64,000 nucleotides of DNA, taken from the NCBI RefSeq assembly GCF_900111115.1, contig NZ_FOGD01000001.1, positions 304,910-368,909 on the forward strand, read 5' to 3'. The notes beneath the pieces were generated by a model that made no database searches, was not told the DNA's origin, and saw only the letters and a list, made by a program, of their open reading frames with translations. The position numbers and the translations under genes are program-made. Source of the DNA: Giesbergeria anulus (GTDB lineage: Bacteria; Pseudomonadota; Gammaproteobacteria; Burkholderiales; Burkholderiaceae_C). Below, piece after piece: positions 16,548-26,769 of the stretch. Within the stretch, counting starts at the first letter, position 1. Each line of letters opens with the position of its first letter.

Positions 16548-17278
16548 GCCACTGGCCCCTGCACCGTCTGGCTGTTAAACAGGTAGCCAGCGCCACGCAC
16601 CGTTTTGATGATGGCAGGATCGCGCGAATCATCGGCCAACTTGTGCCGCAACCGAGACACCAGCAAATCAATGCTGCGGTCTAACATATCCATCGCCCGA
16701 CCTCTGGCCTCTTCCATCAACTGATCGCGGCCCAAAACACAACGGGGCCGCCGCAAAAAGGTACACAGCAAGCGAAACTCAGCATTGGACAGGGGCACCA
16801 CCATCCCCTGCGGCGATATCAGATGGCGCTCCATGCCGTGCAGCGTCCAGCCATCAAAACGCACCACCGCATCGGCGGCACTCCCTCTGGCCGCCCCCCC
16901 GGCACTGGCCCCCGTAGCGGCAGCACGGCGCAACACCGTCTGTATGCGGGCCACCAGCTCACGCGGCTCAAAGGGCTTGCCCATGTAATCGTCAGCGCCC
17001 ATCTCTAACCCCAGCACGCAATCGTAGGGATTGGCCCGCGCCGTCAAGATGATGATGGGCAACTGTGAACGCGCCCGCAATTCACGCGCCAGTGTGATGC
17101 CATCGGTGCCGGGCAACATGATGTCCAGCACCACCAAATCCATCGGCTGCGCTGCCAATTGGGCGCGCATCGACAAGCCATCACTGGCCGCATGGGCGGT
17201 AAAACCAAAACGGTTCAGGTACTGGGTCAGTAGCGTCGTGATGTCTTCATCATCATCGACCACCAAGATATGGGACAT
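16535..17278 (-). CDS. OmpR/PhoB-family response regulator
   Basis: The 247-aa regulator has a receiver domain (phospho-acceptor Asp52 in VVLDIMLPGTDG, acidic pocket DDDED, Lys in YMGKPFEPREL). A Gly/Ala-rich linker leads to a winged-helix DNA-binding domain (VPLSNAEFRLLCTFLRRP ... DRSIDLLVSRLRHKL ... KTVRGAGYLF). ATG 17278 (MSHILVVDDD) was chosen over 17308 by family fit. It is the first gene of the pair with the His/Pro-rich sensor. Its divergent neighbour is the EF-hand protein, a plausible regulon member. Confidence 0.92.
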   Translation of the reverse strand: MSHILVVDDDEDITTLLTQYLNRFGFTAHAASDGLSMRAQLAAQPMDLVVLDIMLPGTDGITLARELRARSQLPIIILTARANPYDCVLGLEMGADDYMGKPFEPRELVARIQTVLRRAAATGASAGGAARGSAADAVVRFDGWTLHGMERHLISPQGMVVPLSNAEFRLLCTFLRRPRCVLGRDQLMEEARGRAMDMLDRSIDLLVSRLRHKLADDSRDPAIIKTVRGAGYLFNSQTVQGPVAWLR

Positions 17279-17513
17279 AGGCAGGCCGCAGCGCAAGCTG
17301 CCAGACAAAGCAAAACCGCAGTATAGGCAAGGCGCAGCCTCTGACCATGCCCAGAAATGGCTGGTGTTTCACGGCCTCTTGCGGCGCTGGAGCTGGCTTT
17401 CGTATCCGCCTTGGTACAAACAGGACAAACTGGGTTTACCCACAGTTCCAACAATGGCTACTAGGCGGACGCAGGTCATGCGCCAGCCCTTCATGGAACG
17501 AAAGGAACCGACA

Positions 17514-18554
17514 ATGGCAAGCATCAGTAGCGTCAGCAGTGCGTGGTCTAACACCTACGCCCAGCGCAGCAATGCACAACCACAGGCAGGACGGCTGTCC
17601 GAACGCCTACAAAGCAAATTTGACCAAGACCAGAGTGGCGGCATTGATGCCACCGAACTGGAAGGTTTGCTCAGCGATGTATCGCAGAAAACCGGCACCA
17701 GCAGTACCACCAGTGCCGCAGACCTGTTGGCCAGTAACGATGCCAACGGCGACGGCAACCTCAGCGGTGATGAACTCGACAGCACCCTCAAGAGCGTACT
17801 GCCTCCACCGCCCTCAACGATGGAGTTTGCCCAGTCACGCGGCCTCTCCGCCGATACGGCCAGCCAACCCAGTAAAGATCTGTTTGGCAAAGTGGACAGC
17901 GATGGCGATGGTGGTGTCAGCCAAGACGAACTACAGGGCCTGCTGGAGAAAATGTCCGGGGGCACGGCCAGCAAAACAGGTGTCAGTTCCGATGAGGTGT
18001 TTAGCCAGCTCGATACCGACAGCGACGGCAGCCTGACACAGGCGGAGTTTGAGGCTGCAAGTTCTTCTGCAGGGCAGGAACAGGTAGCCGGTGGCCCACC
18101 TCCTGGCGGCATGCCACCCCCACCCGGCGGAAGGCCCCCACCAGCGGGCGGGGCCAGCTCTACCAACACCAGCAGCACCACCTACGACGAACTCGATACC
18201 AACGAGGACGGCGTAGTCTCTCCCGCTGAACAGGCCATAGCCAGCTTACAAGAAGGTGTGCAAGACACGAAAGACGCCGCTGCCACCCTGTTCAGCGCCA
18301 TTGACACCGATAGCGACAACACCATCAGCACCAGCGAAGGGGAAGCCTTTATTGCACAGCTCAACAGCTTAGCCAACTCCAACCAAGAAAGTGCCAGTAC
18401 CACCGACAACGCCCGCCAAGGCAGCAAGCTAAGCGACGAAGTGCGCCAAGATCTGGTGCAACTGGCCCAACTGGCACAGCGCCAATATGCTGCAGTGGCC
18501 AACAACCTCTCCAGCACAAGCACACAGGGCAACACCATCAATCTGCTGGCCTAA
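17514..18554 (+). CDS. EF-hand calcium-binding protein with six loops
   Basis: The 346-aa protein has no signal peptide and no membrane segment. Six 12-residue EF-hand loops are visible: DQDQSGGIDATE, DANGDGNLSGDE, DSDGDGGVSQDE, DTDSDGSLTQAE, DTNEDGVVSPAE and DTDSDNTISTSE. Spacing suggests three pairs. Between the fourth and fifth lies a Pro/Gly stretch (GGPPPGGMPPPPGGRPPP). The rest is rich in Ser, Thr and Gln. ATG 17514 has AAAGGAA upstream and is preferred to longer in-frame starts that would overlap the regulator gene. It is divergent from the two-component regulator, and the role is likely calcium buffering or sensing. The family function is not established. Confidence 0.88.
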   Translation: MASISSVSSAWSNTYAQRSNAQPQAGRLSERLQSKFDQDQSGGIDATELEGLLSDVSQKTGTSSTTSAADLLASNDANGDGNLSGDELDSTLKSVLPPPPSTMEFAQSRGLSADTASQPSKDLFGKVDSDGDGGVSQDELQGLLEKMSGGTASKTGVSSDEVFSQLDTDSDGSLTQAEFEAASSSAGQEQVAGGPPPGGMPPPPGGRPPPAGGASSTNTSSTTYDELDTNEDGVVSPAEQAIASLQEGVQDTKDAAATLFSAIDTDSDNTISTSEGEAFIAQLNSLANSNQESASTTDNARQGSKLSDEVRQDLVQLAQLAQRQYAAVANNLSSTSTQGNTINLLA

Positions 18555-18571
18555 GCGGCCTTAGCAGCCAC

Positions 18572-18616
18572 GAACTGGGCCTGCCGGGGCTTACGTCAGC
18601 CGAAAATTGACTGGCA
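18572..18616. repeat. Direct repeat copy B (yceH-end relic at bestrophin 3' end)
   Basis: On the plus strand these 45 bp still read ELGLPGLTSAEN followed by TGA, i.e. a YceH C-terminus with no gene attached. On the minus strand they encode the end of the bestrophin. The segment matches copy A (15370-15414) at 37 of 45 positions and marks the right end of the 3.2-kb two-component/EF-hand block. Confidence 0.75.
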
Positions 18617-19532
18617 GCAGCGGCGGCGGCAGTTCGGTTTCACCCAAAGACTCACGCAGGGTGATCTCTATGCTGCGGCACAGGGTATCGAGGGGCAGGT
18701 CGTTGCTCTCTAGGCCAAACGGCTCCTCGATCTCATCGCCCAGTGCATCCAGCCCAAAGAAGGTATAAGCCACGATGCCCACGACAAATGGTGTCATAAA
18801 GCCAGTCACATCCACCAGCCCAAAGGGCAGCAAGAAGCAGTACATATAGGCCGTGCGGTGCAGCAGCAGCGTGTAAGAGAAGGGGATCGGCGTAAACTTG
18901 ATGCGCTCGCACGAGGCCGCAGCCGCCGTCATAGCCGACAAGGTTTGGTCTAGCCCTACCGCCAAGGCCGGGTCAATCTGTTTTTGGCGCACGCAATCGC
19001 CCAGATCGCGCCCCATCGCTTGCATCAGCGCATCGGCCACGTTAGAGCGGGCTTGCACCTGCGCCCATTCAGCCGGTGTCGTCCATTGTTGCAGCAGTGC
19101 ATCGTCTTTCTCGCCGCGCAATTGCAGGCGCAGCGCATGGACAAAGGCAATGGCCCGGTGCACCATGCGCACGCGCACATCGCTGTCGCGCTGGCGATAA
19201 TCCAGTGCTTGGGGCAAGTCGATCAAACTCTGGCACTGGCGCGTCAGAGATCGGGTGCGCAGCACCAACTCGCCCCACAGTTTGCGCGCCTCCCAGTAGC
19301 GGTCGTAAGCGGTGGTGTTGCGAAAGCCCAAAAAAATCGCCAACGGCAAACCGATCAGCGTGAAGGGAATGGCTGTCAGGGTAATCTTGACAGTAAAAAG
19401 GTTGCCATGCGCCAGCGTCACCAAGGTGGCCAGCAAAATATTGAGCAACAGGGTAAAGCGAATGCGCTGCAACACCGAGCCGCGCACGGCCACAAACAAG
19501 CGCCAACCGGCGGGGCGATCACGAACGATCAT
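18591..19532 (-). CDS. Bestrophin family membrane protein
   Basis: This 313-aa protein is of the bacterial bestrophin (UPF0187) family of chloride/cation channels in the inner membrane. It shows the family start (GWRLFVAVRGSVLQRIRFTLLLNILLA), the conserved TAIPFTLIGLPLAIFLGFRNTTAYDRYWEARKLWGELV, and the late GLVDVTGFMTPFVVGIVAYTFFGLDALGDEIEEPFG. Start ATG 19532 (MIVRDRPAG) has AGGA upstream; longer in-frame starts run into the ribF promoter region. The 3' end carries the duplicated yceH tail. Transport specificity is unknown. Confidence 0.88.
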   Translation of the reverse strand: MIVRDRPAGWRLFVAVRGSVLQRIRFTLLLNILLATLVTLAHGNLFTVKITLTAIPFTLIGLPLAIFLGFRNTTAYDRYWEARKLWGELVLRTRSLTRQCQSLIDLPQALDYRQRDSDVRVRMVHRAIAFVHALRLQLRGEKDDALLQQWTTPAEWAQVQARSNVADALMQAMGRDLGDCVRQKQIDPALAVGLDQTLSAMTAAAASCERIKFTPIPFSYTLLLHRTAYMYCFLLPFGLVDVTGFMTPFVVGIVAYTFFGLDALGDEIEEPFGLESNDLPLDTLCRSIEITLRESLGETELPPPLLPVNFRLT

Positions 19533-19725
19533 CAAAAACCCATCCTGAAAGGAACAGCAAAGAAAGCGCATTGGAGCACGTTGCGCAGCGTTTTGTTCAA
19601 TGCCCACGCAACATCCGACACCCCCACTTGGACAGACTGGGCCACAATAGCCCCTTTTCCAGCCCCCGGGGCCATCCGTGCCGCATCCCACAGGTGCAGG
19701 GCGTCCCGGCAAAGAACACCTTTTC

Positions 19726-20760
19726 ATGAAGATTTTTCGCGGTTTCCGCCACCCCGGTATTGCCCCCGCCAGTGCCGTGACCATGGGCAATTTTGATGGC
19801 GTACACCGGGGACACCAAGCTATGCTGGCACTGCTGCAAAACGAGGCCAGGCATCGGGGCGTGCCCAGTTGTGTGCTCACCTTTGAGCCACACCCGCGCG
19901 ACTACTTTGCCGGTGCGCTGCACCGCCCTGAACTGGCCCCAGCGCGCATTGGCACGCTGCGCGACAAGCTCACCGAGTTGGAGCGCTGCGGTGTCGATCA
20001 AACCGTAATCCTGCCCTTTGATGCCCGCTTGGCTACCCAACCGCCGCAAGCCTTTATTGACCAAGTGCTGGTAGCGGGCTTGGGGGCGCGCTATGTGCTG
20101 GTGGGCGATGATTTTCGCTTTGGTGCCCAACGCGCTGGCGACTACGCCCTGCTGGACGCGGTAGGCCCAGAACACGGCTTTGATGTGGCCCGCATGATGA
20201 GCTACGAAGTCCACGGCCTGCGCGTGTCCAGCTCTGCTGTGCGCGAAGCACTGTTGGCAGGCCGGATGCAAGATGCCGCCCAACTGCTAGGGCGGCCCTA
20301 CACCATCTCCGGCCATGTCGTGCACGGGCGCAAACTGGGCCGAGCGCTGGGGGCCAGCAACCCACAGGCCGACAATGGCTTTCGCACCCTCAATCTACGC
20401 TTTGCCCACTGGAAGCCCGCAGCCAGCGGCATCTTTACGGTGTGGGTGCATGGCCTAAGCGATACCCCACTGCCGGGCGTAGCCAACTTGGGCATCCGCC
20501 CATCGCTTGACCCGCAAGATGTCAATGGGGGCCGGGTGCTGCTAGAAACCCACTGCCTAGAATGGCCCAGCCATCTGGGGGCTGAAGGGGGCTACGGTAA
20601 AATTGCCCGCGTGGAACTGCTGCACAAACTGCACGACGAACTCAAATACGACAGCTTTGATGCCCTGACGGCAGGCATTGCGCGCGATTGCGCCGACGCG
20701 CGCGCTTGGTTTGCCAGCCATGCACAAACCCGCCGCCAAACCACCCGCGACCGAATTTGA
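19726..20760 (+). CDS. ribF: Bifunctional riboflavin kinase/FAD synthetase
   Basis: RibF phosphorylates riboflavin to FMN and adenylates FMN to FAD. The 344-aa protein has the N-terminal FAD synthetase nucleotidyl-transferase domain (TMGNFDGVHRGHQAML, LVGDDFRFGAQRAGDY, RVSSSAVREALLAGRM). The C-terminal riboflavin kinase domain has YTISGHVVHGRKLGRALGASNPQ... and GVANLGIRPS. The start ATG 19726 (MKIFRGFRHP) matches the family. It lies upstream of ileS-lspA, the usual proteobacterial order. Confidence 0.95.
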   Translation: MKIFRGFRHPGIAPASAVTMGNFDGVHRGHQAMLALLQNEARHRGVPSCVLTFEPHPRDYFAGALHRPELAPARIGTLRDKLTELERCGVDQTVILPFDARLATQPPQAFIDQVLVAGLGARYVLVGDDFRFGAQRAGDYALLDAVGPEHGFDVARMMSYEVHGLRVSSSAVREALLAGRMQDAAQLLGRPYTISGHVVHGRKLGRALGASNPQADNGFRTLNLRFAHWKPAASGIFTVWVHGLSDTPLPGVANLGIRPSLDPQDVNGGRVLLETHCLEWPSHLGAEGGYGKIARVELLHKLHDELKYDSFDALTAGIARDCADARAWFASHAQTRRQTTRDRI

Positions 20761-20851
20761 TGGGCTAGTCTGCCCACCCTCCTCCCTTTTTTCTGCCCCC
20801 TGAACACCGCTGTTCAGGTTGCGCTTGTTGCATTTTTCTGAAATTTTTGCC

Positions 20852-23722
20852 ATGTCCGACGCCAAAAAATCCTCTGCTGCCACCGATTACCGCAGCACCC
20901 TGAACCTGCCCGACACCCCCTTTCCGATGCGCGGCGACCTGCCCAAGCGCGAACCAGCATGGGTGAAAGAATGGGAAGACAAGGGCATCTACCAAAAACT
21001 GCGCGATGCCCGCAGCGGCAAGCCCAAGTTCATCTTGCACGATGGCCCGCCCTACGCCAACGGCCAGTTGCACATCGGCCACGCCGTGAACAAGGTACTC
21101 AAAGACATGATTACCAAGGCGCGCCAACTCGAAGGCTACGACGCCCAATATGTGCCCGGCTGGGACTGCCACGGCCTGCCGATTGAGAACGCCATCGAGA
21201 AACTACATGGCCGCAACCTGCCCCGCGACGAGATGCAGGCCAAAAGCCGTGCCTTTGCCACCGAGCAAATCGCCCAACAAATGCAAGACTTCAAGCGCTT
21301 GGGCGTGCTGGGGCAGTGGGACAATCCGTACAAAACCATGAACTTCGCCAACGAGGCTGGTGAACTGCGCGCCTTGAAGCGCGTCATGGAGCGCGGTTAT
21401 GTCTATCGCGGCCTCAAGCCGGTGTACTGGTGCTTTGACTGCGGCAGCTCGCTGGCCGAGTTTGAGATCGAATACCAAGACAAAAAGAGCGAAACGCTGG
21501 ATGTGGCCTTCAAGGCCCATGACCCGGCCCGCTTGGCAGCCGCCTTTGGCGTGACCGCTGTGCAGCCAGAAGCCTTTATCGTTATCTGGACAACCACCGC
21601 TTGGACGATTCCCGCCAACCAAGCGCTGAACCTCAATCCTGAATTGCCCTACGCACTGGTGCAAACCGAGCGCGGCCAGTTCATTGTGGCGGCGCAGTTG
21701 GTCGATAACTGCCTGCAACGCTGGGGCCTGCAAGGCGAAGTGTTGGCTACCGTGCCCGGCCAGCAACTGGAAGGCTTGGAGTTTGAACACCCCCTGTACG
21801 ACGTTGCCAGCCCCGATGGCAGCTACGGCTACCGCCGTTTGGCCCCCGTCTATCTGGCCGACTACGCCACCGCCAGCGACGGCACCGGTATCGTCCACGC
21901 CGCCCCCGCCTATGGTGTCGATGACTTTAACTCCTGCATCGCCCACGGCCTGAAATACGACGACATCCTCAACCCCGTGCAAGGCAACGGCTGCTACGCC
22001 GCCGACTTCCCGTTGTTTGGCGGCCTGCACATCTGGAAGGCCGTGCCCGTGGTGCTGCAAACGCTGCGCGACGCTGGTCGCCTGTTGGCTACGCAAACCA
22101 TCACCCACAGCTACCCGCACTGCTGGCGGCACAAAACCCCAGTGATCTACCGCGCCGCCGCCCAGTGGTTTGTACGCATGGATGAGGGCGAAGGCGTGTT
22201 CACCACCGACAAGGCCGAAAGCACGCTGCGCGCCACCGCCCTCAACGCCATTGAGCACACCCATTTTTACCCCGCCAACGGCAAGGCCCGCCTGCGCGAC
22301 ATGATTGCCGGGCGGCCCGACTGGTGCATCTCGCGCCAACGCTCTTGGGGCGTGCCGCTGCCGTTTTTCTTGCACCAAGATTCGGGCGAGCTGCATCCGC
22401 GCACAATGGAAATCGTCGATCAAGCCGCTGAAATCATCGAACAAGGCGGCATTGAGGCTTGGAGCCGCGTCACCACCGAAGAAATCTTGGGCGCGGAAGA
22501 CGCACCGCACTACACCAAGAGCACCGATATTTTGGAAGTGTGGTTTGATTCTGGCTCCACCTTCTGGCACGTCATGCGTGGCACCCACGGCGATATGCAC
22601 CACGACAGCGGCCCTGAGGCCGACTTGTATCTTGAAGGCCACGACCAGCACCGGGGCTGGTTCCACAGCTCCTTGCTGCTGGCCAGCGCCATTTATGGCC
22701 GCGCCCCCTACCGTGGCCTGCTCACGCACGGCTTTACGGTAGACGGCCAAGGCAAGAAGATGAGCAAATCGCTGGGCAACACGGTATCGCCGCAAGAGGT
22801 GAGCGGCAAGCTGGGCGCAGAAATCATCCGTCTGTGGTGCGCCTCGACCGATTATTCCGGCGACTTGGCTATCGATGACAAAATTTTGGCCCGCGTGGTC
22901 GATTCGTACCGCCGTATCCGCAACACCCTGCGCTTTTTGCTCGCCAATGTGAGCGATTTTGACCCGGCACAAGACGCCGTGCCGTTTGAGCAACTGCTAG
23001 AGATTGACCGCTACGCCCTGACCCGCGCCACCGAGTTCCAACAAGAGGTGCTGGCGCACTACAAGGTGTACGAGTTTCACCCCGTCGTCGCCAAGCTGCA
23101 ACTGTATTGTTCCGAAGACTTGGGCGGCTTCTATCTGGACGTGCTCAAAGACCGGCTCTACACCACCGCGCCCAAGAGTTTGGCACGGCGCAGCGCCCAA
23201 ACCGCCCTGTGGCACATCACCCACGCCATGCTGCGCTGGATGGCACCGTTCCTTAGCTTTACCGCCGAAGAAGCGTGGAAATTTTTTGGCAACTCCGAAT
23301 CCATCTTTTTGGAAACCTACGGGGCCGTTGGTGTGAGCGCTACCGCCGATGAAGGGTTGCTCGACAAATGGGCACGCATCCGTGCCATCCGCGACTTGGT
23401 GAATAAGGACATCGAAGTGGTGCGCGGCGCAGGCCAAGTCGGCTCCTCGCTCCAAGCTAAGGTGTGCCTGACCGTGCCACCCGAAGACCATGCCCTGCTG
23501 GCCAGCTTGGGCGACGATTTGAAGTTTGTCTTTATCACCTCGCAGATCGAACTGGTAGCGGGCGATGCCTATGCCGCCACCGTCAGCGCCAGCACCGACG
23601 CCAAATGCGAGCGTTGCTGGCATTACCGCGACGATGTCGGCCACGACAGCGCCCACCCCACCCTCTGTGGCCGCTGCACCAGCAATTTGCACGGCACGGG
23701 CGAGCACCGGGCGCACGCCTAA
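20852..23722 (+). CDS. ileS: Isoleucyl-tRNA synthetase
   Basis: IleS charges tRNA-Ile and edits valine. The 956-aa class I synthetase has the HIGH motif in [16 protein letters not shown] in [13 protein letters not shown], the editing (CP1) domain with [14 protein letters not shown] and [13 protein letters not shown], and the C-terminal zinc finger [12 protein letters not shown]...CGRC. ATG 20852 is chosen over 20819 by family fit ([20 protein letters not shown]). It is followed immediately by lspA with no gap. Intact. Confidence 0.97.
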   Translation: MSDAKKSSAATDYRSTLNLPDTPFPMRGDLPKREPAWVKEWEDKGIYQKLRDARSGKPKFILHDGPPYANGQLHIGHAVNKVLKDMITKARQLEGYDAQYVPGWDCHGLPIENAIEKLHGRNLPRDEMQAKSRAFATEQIAQQMQDFKRLGVLGQWDNPYKTMNFANEAGELRALKRVMERGYVYRGLKPVYWCFDCGSSLAEFEIEYQDKKSETLDVAFKAHDPARLAAAFGVTAVQPEAFIVIWTTTAWTIPANQALNLNPELPYALVQTERGQFIVAAQLVDNCLQRWGLQGEVLATVPGQQLEGLEFEHPLYDVASPDGSYGYRRLAPVYLADYATASDGTGIVHAAPAYGVDDFNSCIAHGLKYDDILNPVQGNGCYAADFPLFGGLHIWKAVPVVLQTLRDAGRLLATQTITHSYPHCWRHKTPVIYRAAAQWFVRMDEGEGVFTTDKAESTLRATALNAIEHTHFYPANGKARLRDMIAGRPDWCISRQRSWGVPLPFFLHQDSGELHPRTMEIVDQAAEIIEQGGIEAWSRVTTEEILGAEDAPHYTKSTDILEVWFDSGSTFWHVMRGTHGDMHHDSGPEADLYLEGHDQHRGWFHSSLLLASAIYGRAPYRGLLTHGFTVDGQGKKMSKSLGNTVSPQEVSGKLGAEIIRLWCASTDYSGDLAIDDKILARVVDSYRRIRNTLRFLLANVSDFDPAQDAVPFEQLLEIDRYALTRATEFQQEVLAHYKVYEFHPVVAKLQLYCSEDLGGFYLDVLKDRLYTTAPKSLARRSAQTALWHITHAMLRWMAPFLSFTAEEAWKFFGNSESIFLETYGAVGVSATADEGLLDKWARIRAIRDLVNKDIEVVRGAGQVGSSLQAKVCLTVPPEDHALLASLGDDLKFVFITSQIELVAGDAYAATVSASTDAKCERCWHYRDDVGHDSAHPTLCGRCTSNLHGTGEHRAHA

Positions 23723-24250
23723 ATGGGTTCTGCATCCGAGCTAGGCCGCTCCAACACGGGCGGCAGCCTCTGGCCTTGGTTGGGCTGGGCGCTGCTGCTA
23801 CTGGTGGCCGACCAAATCACCAAGGCCCTGATTGTCGGGGCCTACCAGTTGGGCGATGCAACGCACATCACTGGCTTTTTTAACATTGTGCGGGCGCACA
23901 ATACCGGCGCAGCCTTTTCGTTTCTGGCGCAGGCCGGGGGCTGGCAACGCTGGCTATTTACCGCCATCGGCGTAGTGGCCACGGTAGTGATTGTTTGGCA
24001 GTTACGCTTACACCCTGGACAAAAATTGTTTTCTTTTGCCTTGGCTAGCATTTTGGGCGGTGCCATTGGCAATGTGATCGACCGGGTTGTCCACGGCTAT
24101 GTGGTGGACTTTTTGGACTTTCACTGGGATTTTTTGTCTGGCCTGTTTTATGGCGGGCATTTTCCAGCCTTTAACATTGCCGATATGGGCATCACGGTAG
24201 GCGCAGCGCTGCTTATCGTGGATGAATTTTTGCGGGCGCGCAGCAAATGA
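23723..24250 (+). CDS. lspA: Lipoprotein signal peptidase
   Basis: LspA is the inner-membrane aspartyl protease that removes signal peptides from prolipoproteins. The 175-aa protein has four predicted membrane segments. Its conserved motifs are [40 protein letters not shown] (first catalytic Asp) and [10 protein letters not shown] (second). Its ATG directly follows the ileS TAA, and its stop overlaps the next gene (ATGA). This is a coupled ileS-lspA-DMT unit. Confidence 0.96.
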   Translation: MGSASELGRSNTGGSLWPWLGWALLLLVADQITKALIVGAYQLGDATHITGFFNIVRAHNTGAAFSFLAQAGGWQRWLFTAIGVVATVVIVWQLRLHPGQKLFSFALASILGGAIGNVIDRVVHGYVVDFLDFHWDFLSGLFYGGHFPAFNIADMGITVGAALLIVDEFLRARSK

Positions 24251-25149
24251 AGCCATCCCTTAGCCCCAGCACGGCTGCCATGCTCACCCTCGCCCCCTTG
24301 CTGTGGGCGGGTAATGCCGTGGTCGGGCGGCTGATTAGCGATTGGGTGCCCCCCATGACGCTCAACCTGATCCGCTGGCTGTTGGCCTTTGTGCTATTGC
24401 TACCACTAGCCTATCGGGTGCTGCGCCGCAGCAGCCCGGTATGGACGCACTGGCGGCGTTTTATCGTGCTGGGGCTGTTGGGCATTGGCTGCTATAACGC
24501 CTTGCTTTATCTGGCACTGCAAACCTCCACGCCTATCAATGTGACCTTGGTCGGCTCCAGTATGCCGGTGTGGATGTTGGCGATTGGTGCTCTGTTTTTT
24601 GGCGTTCCGGCCACACGACGACAAGTAGCGGGGGCAGCGCTGTCCATCGTTGGGGTGGTGGTGGTACTGAGCCGAGGCGAATGGGGCCAATTGCTGGCGC
24701 TGCGGCTCGTACCGGGCGATTTTTTCATCCTACTGGCTACCATTGCTTGGGCCTTTTATAGCTGGCTGCTGGTACGCACCACTGAGCCAGCCAGCATCCG
24801 CAACGATTGGGCCGCTTTTTTGATGGGCCAATTGGTTTTTGGCTTGGGCTGGTCTAGCCTGTTTGCTGGCGCTGAATGGGCCAGCGGCATGGGCACGCCC
24901 ATTGTGTGGGGTGCGCCACTGCTGGCAGCCTTGGCCTTTATTGCCATTGGCCCTGCCCTGTTGGCTTACTGCTTTTGGGGCATTGGTGTGCGCCGCGCTG
25001 GGCCCAATTTAGCGGGCTTTTTTGCCAACCTCACGCCACTGTTTGCCGCACTGCTGTCAGCAGCCTTTTTGGGCGAAGCGCCGCACCTGTACCACGCACT
25101 GGCATTTGCCCTGATTGTGGGTGGGATTGTGGTCTCGTCGCGGCGCTAA
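24247..25149 (+). CDS. EamA/DMT family transporter
   Basis: The 300-aa inner-membrane protein has ten predicted helices in two EamA repeats ([22 protein letters not shown] ... and the second repeat beginning [19 protein letters not shown]). Members export metabolites or amino acids; the substrate is unknown here. The start overlaps the lspA stop by 4 bp, so it is translationally coupled to it. Confidence 0.85.
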   Translation: MKPSLSPSTAAMLTLAPLLWAGNAVVGRLISDWVPPMTLNLIRWLLAFVLLLPLAYRVLRRSSPVWTHWRRFIVLGLLGIGCYNALLYLALQTSTPINVTLVGSSMPVWMLAIGALFFGVPATRRQVAGAALSIVGVVVVLSRGEWGQLLALRLVPGDFFILLATIAWAFYSWLLVRTTEPASIRNDWAAFLMGQLVFGLGWSSLFAGAEWASGMGTPIVWGAPLLAALAFIAIGPALLAYCFWGIGVRRAGPNLAGFFANLTPLFAALLSAAFLGEAPHLYHALAFALIVGGIVVSSRR

Positions 25150-25170
25150 AACGCTGCTGGCGCGCAGGTT

Positions 25171-25557
25171 TCAGTCGTCGTAGCCGACGCGCTTGGCACC
25201 AGCCACCAACTGCGATAAATCCCGATCCAGCAGGGCCGCATCGCCCAACTGCCACTCAATCAACCGACGCAGGTGGGTGATGCTGTCCAAGTCCATATGC
25301 AAGCAGCGCAGGCCGGTTTGGTGCTCTTCGTGCCGCGCCACTTCTACAGCCATGGTGATGTGAACGTTAGAGGGTGCCAGCGTCAATTGCAACTGACACA
25401 AAGTGCCAGACTCTAGCCCGTGGCCGGGTGGCAGCGCTACCAATGCGCCCTTGAGTGACAGGTCGAGGATATGCACACGTAAGCTAGAGTGATCGAGCTT
25501 TAATAAGGCCGGGGCATCGAAGTGGACACGGGTGAAATGGCGACGTTCGTGGGACAT
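25171..25557 (-). CDS. PilZ domain c-di-GMP-binding protein
   Basis: The 128-aa protein is essentially one PilZ domain. The c-di-GMP-binding RxxxR motif is seen in ERRHFTR at residues 5-9, and the D/NxSxxG motif appears as DLSLKG near residue 34. Both are intact, so binding is likely. It is a stand-alone adaptor, perhaps for type IV pili or flagellar control, in a genome segment that also carries GGDEF and EAL proteins. Partner unknown. It converges with the DMT gene. Confidence 0.88.
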   Translation of the reverse strand: MSHERRHFTRVHFDAPALLKLDHSSLRVHILDLSLKGALVALPPGHGLESGTLCQLQLTLAPSNVHITMAVEVARHEEHQTGLRCLHMDLDSITHLRRLIEWQLGDAALLDRDLSQLVAGAKRVGYDD

Positions 25558-25658
25558 GGCGGCTTGGGTAAATGAAACGAATGCGCCAGTTTAAGCCCCT
25601 GCAGGGCTCGTGTGTGCGAAACTGGTACCTTGTTACTGTACCAACCTTGCACGCTTTC

Positions 25659-26429
25659 ATGGCCACGCCCACTTTCTTGCCGCCGTTTTGCCCCCTACCT
25701 GCCTTACCACAGCGGCTACAACAGCAAGGCTTTGCTGTTTTGTCTTCGGCTGATGTGGCCCAGTGGATCGGCTGCCAGCTGCCCGACTTGCAGGCCCTGC
25801 AAGCCGACTGGAACCATCTACCCCCCGACCACTACCTCAAAGACGGTGGCCGCTACCGCCAACGCCGCCACGCCTCGTTTATCGTGCAGGGGGCTACCGT
25901 ACACCCCGTGCCGCACCGCGCCCACTGGCAGCCGCTAGAGTACAACGCACTGCACGGCGGCATGGAGCGCTGGTTTGAACCCATACCGCAGGCCAGTCTG
26001 GCCCGCCCGGTCTGGGGCCAGTTGTTGCAAACGCTGGGCCAATTGTGTACGGCGGTATTTTCCCCCGGCCAAACGCCAACACCTTGGTTTATAGAAGCGC
26101 ACCAGTTTCGCATCGACACCACCGACGGCATTGGCCGCCCGACCCCCGAAGGCGCGCACCGCGATGGTGTCGATTTAGTTGCAGTGTTCTTAGTGGCTCG
26201 TGAAGGGGTCAAGGGCGGAGAAACGCGTGTCTTTGAAGCATGCGCACCCGCTGGACAGCGTTTTACGCTGACGCAGCCGTGGTCGCTGCTGCTACTCGAT
26301 GATGCACGCATGATCCACGAAACCACCCCCATCCAACCTGAAATGGCCGGGGGCTACCGCGATACGCTGGTGGTCACTTGCCGACGCAGTGGCTTTCAAG
26401 ATAGCCCCGCTGCGGCTCCAGATGCGTAA
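25659..26429 (+). CDS. 2OG-Fe(II) dioxygenase family protein
   Basis: The 256-aa protein resembles the 2OG-Fe dioxygenase family of Pfam PF10014, which includes amino-acid hydroxylases such as isoleucine 4-dioxygenase. The iron-binding HxD is seen in GAHRDGVDLVAVF, the distal His in ARMIHETTPI, and an Arg likely binding 2-oxoglutarate in YRDTLVVTCRR. ATG 25659 was chosen over 25572, which overlaps the start region of the divergent PilZ gene. The substrate cannot be told from sequence. Confidence 0.82.
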   Translation: MATPTFLPPFCPLPALPQRLQQQGFAVLSSADVAQWIGCQLPDLQALQADWNHLPPDHYLKDGGRYRQRRHASFIVQGATVHPVPHRAHWQPLEYNALHGGMERWFEPIPQASLARPVWGQLLQTLGQLCTAVFSPGQTPTPWFIEAHQFRIDTTDGIGRPTPEGAHRDGVDLVAVFLVAREGVKGGETRVFEACAPAGQRFTLTQPWSLLLLDDARMIHETTPIQPEMAGGYRDTLVVTCRRSGFQDSPAAAPDA

Positions 26430-26769
26430 AACTCACTTGTGTAACAACTTGAATCAATGGGTGTGAAACATCAATCTTCAAGGTTGGTAATGACTACCAT
26501 TAACAGTTCATACCAACACAAAACCACAATACGGCTTATCCCTTATTATGATGATAACCATCATACATCATAGTTTATATTTATCAATTTCATCGAACTT
26601 ATGGGATTTTCCTTCTGGATAGAGTGATTGCACAAGGCTATTAACAAAACATAGATTTTTTGCCAACAGCTAAAAATTCCCAGTACCGCTCTTGCCCACC
26701 TTCAAATTTTTGACTGTGGCTGACTCAATCAAAAATACAAGCCACAAATCCCCCAAAAGAATCCTAGAT
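26430..26769. other. AT-rich intergenic stretch
   Basis: About 340 bp with no supported gene, clearly richer in A and T than the flanking genes. It contains a 19-bp palindrome at 26547-26565. A short plus-strand reading frame at 26692-27015 overlaps the B12-regulator gene in another frame and has no recognisable features. Confidence 0.5.
26547..26565. promoter_or_regulatory. Palindromic operator-like site
   Basis: TATGATGATAACCATCATA is a perfect 7-bp inverted repeat around a 5-nt centre, in the AT-rich upstream region of the MerR-B12 gene. No T-run follows, so a protein-binding site is more likely than a terminator. The binding protein is unknown. Confidence 0.4.

Noticed and set aside
21203-22993. 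596-residue minus-strand frame inside ileS
   Set aside because: A long shadow frame of a GC-rich gene; the plus-strand frame has all IleS motifs.
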